A stretch of DNA of 11,120 nucleotides from Nanobdellota archaeon (GTDB lineage: Archaea; Nanobdellota; Nanobdellia; Woesearchaeales; GW2011-AR15). The stretch is from positions 1 to 11,120 of the forward strand of contig JAHIYL010000265.1 in NCBI GenBank assembly GCA_018815145.1, written 5' to 3'. The position numbers and the translations under genes are program-made. Below are positions 5,848-11,120 of the stretch, piece after piece; position 1 is the stretch's first letter, and the number at the start of each line of letters is the position of its first letter. The notes beneath the pieces are model-generated. The model was not told the DNA's origin, ran no database searches, and worked only from the letters and a program-made list of their open reading frames with translations.

Positions 5848-7872
5848 TTATCCATTGTCAAAATACTGTAGCCCTTCCAGATCAAGGCCTGAATAAAAGG
5901 GTGCTCCTTTGAAATCAGCGCTCGGTGAATATGAACCGACAATGTATCTGGGCTTTTCTGTCTTGCCAAAATATGAGTGCCACACATCGCTGAAGGTGCC
6001 GTCTCCGCCTCCACCCGGAACATGCATATGATATATGGGTGAACCCAGTGCGTCCCATGCATCTGGAAGAGCCCTCATAGGATTGACACCACTTGATTCG
6101 ACAATAAAATCTTTGAGACCTGCACTTTTTGCCTGCTCTAAAAATTCTTTTATCGGTGCATTTCCATCACCTACTGAAAGATGCTCATCATTGAATCCAA
6201 AATTATCATTCACATGGATATGACCGACTATCCCTTTGTCCACCAGGTCCTTTGTCTTAGTCAGAAGCCATTTGTTGAATCTCTTATCTCTTGATTCAAG
6301 TGATTCACCTTTTTTTGCCATGAAATATTTTCTCCATACATTCATATGTCCGATATCAATAGTTGCCTTGATGTGCTTCTCTGCTATCTTCTCTGCCTCT
6401 TTCTTGCCTTTTCCGTAGAATTCCTGCAGCTCTTTTGCCATCTCTTTTCTTCCATTCTCAACAAGGATCTTGAGTTCATCAGGATGGGCACCATATGTTT
6501 CAGGGAAAAGGTTTTCCGGAGAGATGAACAAGTCATTTTTCAGTGCATACGGCCGTTTTCCATTCTCAAATTCTTTTTTGGCTTCATTCTGCTTTTGCCA
6601 TGCATATACACCCAGTTCACCCATTGATTTTCCGCTCATCCTTACAGCATAGTCATCGATAAGCTCAGACCTGTCGATCATCTTCAGCTGATCAGTCGCC
6701 TGCCTTCTGCCGGAAAGTGCAAGTTCTCTTCCATAGGCAAGTCTTCTGTCATTCTGTATAAGTTCATCTTCAAGATATTCGATAGGATCTTCTGTTCCTG
6801 GAGGAATATATAGATTACCATGTTTGTAAGCATCTCTTTGGCTTATTTTTTTTACTTTCCACCAATCTTCTTTTGGAATCTTTGTCTGCATCTCTTTGTA
6901 GAAATTCAATGTATCAATTATTTTTTCTCTTCTTTTAAGAGCATCACTGTAGTCTCTTTCTGCCTGCAACCCAAAACCATAGCTGTACTGGAGCTGGAGT
7001 GTCTGCTGCCACTGGAAAAACTCTTTTATGACTTCTGTCCTGAAGTCTTTTGTTATCGGTTTACCCTGTTTTTTTGTCTCTTCTTCTCTTTTCTCACGAT
7101 ACTCTTTGAAAGTAACAGTATCTACTGCGATATCACCTGTCTTTTCATCATACTGGTATACAGGTACTTTTCCATGGTGGATCTTGTCATAGGGTTCAAA
7201 TGTCTTGTCAATGATATATTCTCCGTTTTGATCTCTCAGATAAACAATATTGCCTTTTTCATCAGTCTTTGGCACAGGAATCGCAATAGGGATATTCTCC
7301 TTCACTCCCATCTTTATCTCTTTTGTCACAGGATCGACTAGGTAATGGACCTCTTCTTCTTTTTCAGTAGGATAGAGCTGGAATCTTGCTTCATCTTCTT
7401 TTTTATATCTGGCAAATTCTGAATAGAGCGGCCTAGGGGCTTCTCCTGAGTGAAATACAATAGCTCCGCCGGTTGTTGCTTCAGCTGCAAAGTGTATCGC
7501 TCTTTTTACTTCATCTATTGCACCTTTTCTTTTCTGCTCATCAAACCTGCCCTGGTCAAGTCCGGAAAGACCCTGTATTCCCACTGTCGCGTGTGTTGAA
7601 GTATCCACTTTATTGAACTCAGCAAGTTCAAGCATATCCCTTCTTTCCCGTGAGCCAAATGCGCCGGGTGTGAATCTTTTATCTTCGCTTTTGCCAGCGC
7701 CGAAAAAAGAGAATTCAACTGCATTTGCACCATGGAATATCCTGGCCTTCAGAGCTTCTGTCTGGTGTTGGAATGGGTTTGCAGATGCGCCAAAATCATC
7801 TATAGCAAACTCTCGTTGCATCTTATCAATTTCTTTCAGTTCCTTGCTCTGAGGAGCATAATATTCATCCAT
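5848..7872 (-). CDS. Endonuclease IV/xylose isomerase-like TIM-barrel protein with large insertion
   Basis: The two ends of this 674-residue protein fit the endonuclease IV/sugar-isomerase-like TIM barrel. All nine positions that bind the three zinc ions in endonuclease IV can be matched: H94 (STHATV), H141 (VFHSGE), E453 (PENLF), D506 and H509 (DIGH), H553 (HIHVND), D562 and H564 (DEH), E592 (VESSG). Between H141 and E453 are about 310 residues where the classical enzyme has about 36. This insertion holds a beta-rich part (about 175-255) and a charged helical part (about 260-440). No signal peptide is seen. ATG at 7872 has AGGAAGA upstream, and the partner gene ends 33 bases before it, so an operon is likely. 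AP-endonuclease-like or sugar-isomerase activity are both possible; the fold is a confident inference, the reaction is not. Confidence 0.75.
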   Translation of the reverse strand: MDEYYAPQSKELKEIDKMQREFAIDDFGASANPFQHQTEALKARIFHGANAVEFSFFGAGKSEDKRFTPGAFGSRERRDMLELAEFNKVDTSTHATVGIQGLSGLDQGRFDEQKRKGAIDEVKRAIHFAAEATTGGAIVFHSGEAPRPLYSEFARYKKEDEARFQLYPTEKEEEVHYLVDPVTKEIKMGVKENIPIAIPVPKTDEKGNIVYLRDQNGEYIIDKTFEPYDKIHHGKVPVYQYDEKTGDIAVDTVTFKEYREKREEETKKQGKPITKDFRTEVIKEFFQWQQTLQLQYSYGFGLQAERDYSDALKRREKIIDTLNFYKEMQTKIPKEDWWKVKKISQRDAYKHGNLYIPPGTEDPIEYLEDELIQNDRRLAYGRELALSGRRQATDQLKMIDRSELIDDYAVRMSGKSMGELGVYAWQKQNEAKKEFENGKRPYALKNDLFISPENLFPETYGAHPDELKILVENGRKEMAKELQEFYGKGKKEAEKIAEKHIKATIDIGHMNVWRKYFMAKKGESLESRDKRFNKWLLTKTKDLVDKGIVGHIHVNDNFGFNDEHLSVGDGNAPIKEFLEQAKSAGLKDFIVESSGVNPMRALPDAWDALGSPIYHMHVPGGGGDGTFSDVWHSYFGKTEKPRYIVGSYSPSADFKGAPFYSGLDLEGLQYFDNG

Positions 7873-7905
7873 TTTTTATCTTCCTAATAATTATAATTTT
7901 ATATT

Positions 7906-9480
7906 TCACCAATGCAGGAGCTCGTGATTTTCTTTGAATTTCTGATATCCGTCTTTCAGGCATAGGATGGCATAATCTGATGCTCTTTTTCCGAATCTGG
8001 CATCTGTGTATTTTGCCACGACCTCCTTTTCCTTTTTCACTTTTTTCCCCCCTGGCATTATCCCTGCCGGATTAAATGTCTTGAACATATCTCCAAATCC
8101 TCCCAGCACAGATACAAATGGGTCAAAGATGCTTGGCAAAGGCTTTTTCTTGATTTTTTCTTCGTCATTTTTACTGCCAAAATCCTCTCCTTTTCCCTCA
8201 AGATATTTTTTCAGGTCTTCTCCAAGCGCATTCATTGCTTCATCGATCGAGGAATTTATCTCCCTAAGTAAATCAAGTTCCTCTTCACTTTTGTATTTAA
8301 GATAATTTTTTATCTGCTCATTTGTCCATGAATAAGCCCGCATAGTAAGTATCATCTTACCCACATGTATCGGTCCTCTGTGCTGGTATTCATAGTGATG
8401 GAAAGCCAGTTCCGGCTTTACAAGATAATGGAAGTTCAAGAGGACGACTGCATTGTATTTCAGTTCATCTTTTTTTTCAGTCTTCTTATGATATCCCTCT
8501 CTCCAGTGAAGTGTCTCAACTTCAATAATTGTGCTCTCAAAAGCAGTTACAACGTCAAGTTCACCTGAAAGATGGTGGTCATCAGTATGCCTCAGCCTCT
8601 TGATGTTTCTGAGATATGGCGATACCCAAGACATATAGAGCTTGATTGTTGCATGATGCTGCCTGAGGTATTTGATTACAAAATTTCTCCTTGTCTCAAG
8701 CTCTTCCAGTGTCCTGTCTTTCCATTCATAATACTGCCGGAGCTTTCTTTTCAGGATTTCCTTTACTTTTTCATTGAACTTCAGTTTTTCCACTTCTTTT
8801 TCAATATCCTTGGTCTTCATCGGAGTGATCCTGAAAAATATATCAGGAAGGATGGTAAATCCTACTGTAGCTGACAGTCCATATACTGATGACGGATTCT
8901 TGCTTCCGCCTTCAACCTGATCAACCCAGAGGCTCTTCAAAACAATCTCTGAACTTTTTTTATTCTCATAATGTCCTTTCTGCTTTGCAAGCTGCTCAGG
9001 TGAAAGAGATTTTGGATCCTTTGCTAGTGTATCATAGTAGAACTGCAGTCTTTCCTCAATGATTCTTACCTCTCTAACTATCTGGAACATGCCTTTGACC
9101 ATCTCACTAATGCCTTTCAGGTACTGAGAAGCCTGGTTCTGCTGCGCTGCAAGCCGTGTCTGGAAATTGCCAAACATTGAAGAGCCAACTGAAAGTCCCA
9201 TAGAATCAATTATCTTCTTATGCTTATTCAGTCCCAGCCTTTCTCCAAAATCCAGCATCAGGTGGTGGTACATTGATTCAATATTATGGTGCGGATCCAT
9301 AAGCTGGATCTTATATCTCTTATTTGGAGCAGGATAGCCGGTCTTAATTTTTTTGTGAGCTACTTCTTCTGCTTCCTCCTCTCCGCCAAGTTTCAGTTCC
9401 TCAAATTTTTCCTCTACTGTTTTGTCTTTGAATTCCTTTTTTGGAGGTTCTTTTTTTTTTAAGAAAGGCAGCTTTACCAT
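7906..9480 (-). CDS. Conserved-looking helical protein of unknown function
   Basis: I do not recognise this 524-residue protein. The first 45 residues are Lys/Glu-rich and probably disordered. Residues about 55-180 and 220-290 are predicted helical with coiled-coil-like runs (KDIEKEVEKLKFNEKVKEIL at 224-243). Histidines are frequent and clustered: MDPHHNIESMYHHL (61-74), RHTDDHH (297-303), FHHYEYQH (360-367), HELLHW (519-524). There is no signal peptide or clear membrane segment. A short Pro/Gly-rich hydrophobic patch lies at 447-476. ATG at 9480 has the TATA-like AAAAGTATATTAAG at 9507-9520, predicting a start near 9487, so the leader is very short. The barrel gene follows after 33 bases on the same strand, implying joint expression and perhaps a complex. 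The length and clean coding frame make it a real gene; no function is proposed. Confidence 0.85.
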   Translation of the reverse strand: MVKLPFLKKKEPPKKEFKDKTVEEKFEELKLGGEEEAEEVAHKKIKTGYPAPNKRYKIQLMDPHHNIESMYHHLMLDFGERLGLNKHKKIIDSMGLSVGSSMFGNFQTRLAAQQNQASQYLKGISEMVKGMFQIVREVRIIEERLQFYYDTLAKDPKSLSPEQLAKQKGHYENKKSSEIVLKSLWVDQVEGGSKNPSSVYGLSATVGFTILPDIFFRITPMKTKDIEKEVEKLKFNEKVKEILKRKLRQYYEWKDRTLEELETRRNFVIKYLRQHHATIKLYMSWVSPYLRNIKRLRHTDDHHLSGELDVVTAFESTIIEVETLHWREGYHKKTEKKDELKYNAVVLLNFHYLVKPELAFHHYEYQHRGPIHVGKMILTMRAYSWTNEQIKNYLKYKSEEELDLLREINSSIDEAMNALGEDLKKYLEGKGEDFGSKNDEEKIKKKPLPSIFDPFVSVLGGFGDMFKTFNPAGIMPGGKKVKKEKEVVAKYTDARFGKRASDYAILCLKDGYQKFKENHELLHW

Positions 9481-9591
9481 TTGTCTATACTAATATAGAT
9501 AATCGTCTTAATATACTTTTCGGTGCAGACGGATATATATCAGGTTAAGATGAAAAAAATCATAAGAAACAAAAAATTAAAATGATTAGGG

Positions 9592-10305
9592 TCATGCGTT
9601 CTTATTTATGCATCTGGTACTGACACATAGGCAGTCTTCTGGTGCATATGCAGCATTTTCACGGAATTCCATAGTACACATCTGAGGTGCCTCATGATTA
9701 TTCTGGAATTTCTTGTTGATGCATGTTGTTGGATGACAGTCAGACGGCAAAGGAATGCAGTCCGTGTCAGTCTTACATAGCATCTCAGCATCAATGGTAT
9801 CTGGGGTCAATCCCAATCCTGGGCATTCTTCTTCCCAAACCCGTAAGCATTTCTGTTTTTCTTCGCACCAAGTATAACCAGCAGAACCCTTGCATCCGTG
9901 CTCATCTGAATCTCCGCCTACAATAGGTTCTTTAACAACACTGCACTCACCCTCAGCATAGGATTCTACTTCACCGCTAGCGCAGGCTCCGCATTTATTT
10001 CCATATGTTTTGCCATTGTCTCCACAGACCGGTAGGTACTCCATTGTGCATATATTTGCTGCTTTCTGTTCTTTTGTACATGAGATTTCTATTGGATTTG
10101 TAGGTTCAGGCTCAATCGGGGAATCAATCACTTGGGTAAAAGATTGGCCATCTTTTGTCCTGCATTGTGCTGGATAGCTCTCAAGGATAGGGTTTCCGGC
10201 TGCGACGCATTCGTCAAAACTTGTTATCCTCTTTTCAGTGCATGCTCCCAAAGTAAATATCAATCCTAGAGCAAGAGCTGTAACAATAATGTCAATTTTT
10301 TTCAT
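9592..10305 (-). CDS. Secreted lipoprotein with Kazal and other cysteine-rich modules
   Basis: A 237-residue extracellular protein. The signal peptide MKKIDIIVTALALGLIFTLG ends in the lipobox LGAC, so Cys22 is probably lipid-anchored. Modules in order: a short FDECVAAGNP...YPAQC motif (31-48); a linker; a six-cysteine Kazal domain (C76, C86, C94, C105, C108, C121) with PVCGDNGKTYGNKC, the classical signature of serine-protease inhibitors; a second small module GCKGSAGYTWCEEKQKC (137-153); and a C-terminal region with eight cysteines (177-233). Kazal domains block proteases by a substrate-like loop, so protection of the cell surface or interaction with other cells is possible, but the target is unknown. 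ATG at 10305 follows GGGTGAT (10315-10309), a strong archaeal ribosome binding site, and a TATA box ATTTATATAA at 10360-10351. It appears to be a single-gene transcript. Confidence 0.85.
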   Translation of the reverse strand: MKKIDIIVTALALGLIFTLGACTEKRITSFDECVAAGNPILESYPAQCRTKDGQSFTQVIDSPIEPEPTNPIEISCTKEQKAANICTMEYLPVCGDNGKTYGNKCGACASGEVESYAEGECSVVKEPIVGGDSDEHGCKGSAGYTWCEEKQKCLRVWEEECPGLGLTPDTIDAEMLCKTDTDCIPLPSDCHPTTCINKKFQNNHEAPQMCTMEFRENAAYAPEDCLCVSTRCINKNA

Positions 10306-10384
10306 TTTATCACCCGATTCAATTGTATCTCATATGATTTAATTTAATAATTATATAAATCTGCTCTATTATATAAACATATTT

Positions 10385-10420
10385 TATGCTGCAATCCAGG
10401 TTGAAGCTATCAGCAGCATA
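10385..10420. repeat. 8-bp inverted repeat between the lipoprotein and tRNA genes
   Basis: TATGCTGC (10385-10392) and GCAGCATA (10413-10420) can form a perfect 8-bp stem with a 20-base loop. It lies about 47 bases after the tRNA end, in an otherwise very A/T-rich gap. No C/D or H/ACA box set could be fitted around it. It may be a processing or termination element. Confidence 0.3.
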
Positions 10421-10480
10421 TGGGCAAAAATTATCATATAATTTTGTTTGAATATAGAAAACAAAATGGGCCCGCCCGGA

Positions 10481-10518
10481 CTTTCGATGAAGCCGAAGAT
10501 TGAAGTCTTGACTTCATT
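10481..10518 (-). other. T-loop intron (59/60) of tRNA-Val, 38 nt
   Basis: This intron has a textbook bulge-helix-bulge. The exon helix is the T-stem CCCGG/CCGGG. The central 4-bp helix is TTCG (10524-10521) with CGAA (10486-10483). The bulges are AGA (10520-10518) and AGT (10482-10480). The intron helix is ATGAAG (10517-10512) with CTTCAT (10492-10487). Cutting after the second base of each bulge leaves the perfect T-loop TTCGAGT. Confidence 0.9.
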
Positions 10519-10540
10519 CTCGAACCGGGGATCAACGCCT

Positions 10541-10568
10541 TTCAGAGCATATGCATATTGCATTTGCT
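10541..10568 (-). other. Anticodon-loop intron (37/38) of tRNA-Val, 28 nt
   Basis: At the canonical 37/38 site, removal leaves the anticodon loop CUUACAA. The intron folds as AGCA/TGCT plus ATGC/GCAT with one A-A mismatch and the loop AATAT. The central helix between the two presumed bulges (CAA and AAA) is poorly paired, so this is a relaxed motif. Shifting the cut by one or two bases within the A-rich 3' side would give the same product. Confidence 0.82.
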
Positions 10569-10585
10569 TGTAAGGGCGCTGTCAT

Positions 10586-10627
10586 ATGCAGCGATAGCAG
10601 CGACCAAAATTAGCCGCAACTTAACGT
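10586..10627 (-). other. D-loop intron of tRNA-Val, 42 nt
   Basis: The intron sits between T20a and A21. Its central helix is GTGG (10633-10630) with CTGC (10591-10588), using two G-U pairs. Its bulges are CTA (10629-10627) and ATA (10587-10585). The inner stem is GCGGC (10617-10613) with GTCGC (10604-10600... region), extended outward with mismatches. Cutting after the second base of each bulge yields GTCTAGTGGCT joined to ATGAC, a normal D-arm. Confidence 0.85.
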
Positions 10628-10675
10628 AGCCACTAGACCACGAGCCCAAATGATTTATTAATGAAATAAAATTGT

Positions 10676-10687
10676 CTTTTTAAAATT
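10676..10687 (-). promoter_or_regulatory. TATA-like element before the tRNA-Val gene
   Basis: On the minus strand this reads AATTTTAAAAAG, centred about 34 bases before the first tRNA base. That suits a primary transcript with a short 5' leader. A second A/T-rich stretch (10653-10672) is closer but less TATA-like. Confidence 0.4.
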
Positions 10688-10716
10688 ACTTATTTCTATT
10701 CAATAAAAAACAAAGG

Positions 10717-10726
10717 TTTATAAATT
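10717..10726 (+). promoter_or_regulatory. TATA box before the gene at the right edge
   Basis: TTTATAAATT predicts a transcript start near 10748, about 18 bases before the ATG at 10766. Confidence 0.5.
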
Positions 10727-10765
10727 ATTTATTATTTAGTGGTGAAAAGTAAAATTTGGATCAAA

Positions 10766-11120
10766 ATGCCTAAAAGGAAGAGAAAATCTAAGCAATTGGT
10801 TGAAGTGGATCTGTATAGTGGAGAAAATTATATTAGAGAAAAACTGGTGGCTCCAGGAAGTCTCGAAGTCTGGACAATTGTTGATGGCGAAAAAAAGCAG
10901 GTATTTAGAAAAAGGTTAAGAGATGTTAATGAACTTGAATGTATTCTACTGGATAAATCATCTCCTTTGAAAAAAGCTGCTGAAAAAAATATTGTAATTA
11001 CACCTGAGTGGATAAGAGATGCTTTGTATTCTTACAACAGCAGCTATAAAGAGATAATAGACACTTTTCACATTGACGTTGATGGCACTTATATTCCTAA
11101 ACTTGGATATATGATTTATC
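10766..11120 (+). CDS. Unrecognised protein, N-terminal part, runs off window
   Basis: An open frame of 118 codons continues past the right edge. It starts with the very basic MPKRKRKSKQ, followed by a soluble mixed sequence (LVAPGSLEVWTIVDGEKKQV, residues 27-46) and ITPEWIRDALYSYNSSYKEI (about 82-101). No family is recognised, and no membrane segment or signal peptide is seen. ATG at 10766 fits the predicted transcript start near 10748. GTG codons in the same frame at 10739 and 10742 are possible but lie upstream of that start. The gene is divergent from the tRNA. The basic N-terminus could bind nucleic acid, but this is a guess. Confidence 0.72.
   Translation, partial: MPKRKRKSKQLVEVDLYSGENYIREKLVAPGSLEVWTIVDGEKKQVFRKRLRDVNELECILLDKSSPLKKAAEKNIVITPEWIRDALYSYNSSYKEIIDTFHIDVDGTYIPKLGYMIY

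Larger units (their letters stand above)
10467..10647 (-). tRNA. tRNA-Val (anticodon UAC) interrupted by three introns
   Basis: Four exons of 20, 17, 22 and 14 bases (10628-10647, 10569-10585, 10519-10540, 10467-10480) join to a 73-base tRNA. Acceptor: GGGCUCG pairs with CGGGCCC (one G-U) with discriminator A73. D-arm: GUC/GAC with A14, G18-G19 and A21. Anticodon stem: GCGCC/GGCGU. Anticodon loop: CUUACAA, giving UAC, which reads valine codons GUA and GUG. Variable loop: UGAUC. T-stem: CCCGG/CCGGG. T-loop: UUCGAGU. CCA is not encoded. Introns of 42, 28 and 38 bases lie in the D-loop, at 37/38 and at 59/60. A TATA-like TTTTAAAAAG lies about 30-40 bases upstream, and TTTTGTTTT follows the gene. 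Excision needs a splicing endonuclease that accepts non-canonical positions. No competing complete tRNA can be read without removing all three introns. Confidence 0.93.

Noticed and set aside
5808..6062. 84-codon minus-strand frame at the 3' end of the barrel gene
   Set aside because: It overlaps the barrel's conserved C-terminus in another frame and has no ribosome binding site of its own.
6820..7341. Open plus-strand frame of 173 codons
   Set aside because: It lies antisense within the barrel gene, is rich in Phe/Leu/Ser as expected from a complement shadow, and has no start signals.
10385..10420. C/D box guide RNA near the tRNA
   Set aside because: CTGATA and CTGG fragments occur on the minus strand, but a proper C box, D box and spacing cannot be fitted. 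Only the inverted repeat is supported.
1..11120. CRISPR array or long direct repeats
   Set aside because: No regularly spaced repeat of 20 bases or more was seen. The short recurring GAATTC and CCACC words are confined to the structured RNA.

Overview
The window most likely comes from an archaeon, probably a small-genome DPANN lineage such as Woesearchaeota or a relative. That placement is inference. The support is an eIF5A-type translation factor, a tRNA gene interrupted by introns with bulge-helix-bulge splice motifs, TATA boxes about 25 bases before predicted transcript starts, several genes with almost no leader, GGTGA-type ribosome binding sites, and very low GC between genes.

Layout, left to right. 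Positions 1-63 hold the first 21 codons of an IS110-family transposase on the minus strand, running off the edge. A hairpin that buries its ribosome binding site lies just upstream. Positions 169-2730 (minus) are a full-length MutS. Positions 2731-3184 have no protein gene. The stretch from about 2831 to 3130 is dense with perfect stems behind a TATA box and looks like a structured non-coding RNA of a class I cannot assign. Two short plus-strand genes follow: a cysteine-rich DUF3795-type protein, then an eIF5A-like factor in which threonine occupies the hypusine-lysine position. Positions 3892-5751 (minus) hold two nucleotidyltransferase/HEPN modules: one split into a winged-helix MNT and a separate HEPN gene with a 4-base overlap, the other an MNT-HEPN fusion. 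Positions 5848-9480 (minus) look like a two-gene operon: a 524-residue helical protein I do not recognise, then a 674-residue protein whose ends match an endonuclease IV/xylose-isomerase-like TIM barrel, with about 300 residues inserted in the middle. Positions 9592-10305 (minus) encode a secreted lipoprotein built from small cysteine-rich modules, including a Kazal domain. Positions 10467-10647 (minus) are a tRNA-Val(UAC) gene with three introns, in the D-loop, anticodon loop and T-loop. From 10766 an unrecognised plus-strand gene runs off the right edge.

No single pathway unites the window. MutS (mismatch repair) and the endonuclease IV-like barrel (possibly abasic-site chemistry) are both plausible DNA-repair proteins but are not adjacent. 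The MNT/HEPN genes form a small toxin-antitoxin-like island. The strongest unusual signals are the triple-intron tRNA, the eIF5A-like protein without its hypusine lysine, the structured RNA candidate, and the barrel with the large insertion next to its unknown partner.
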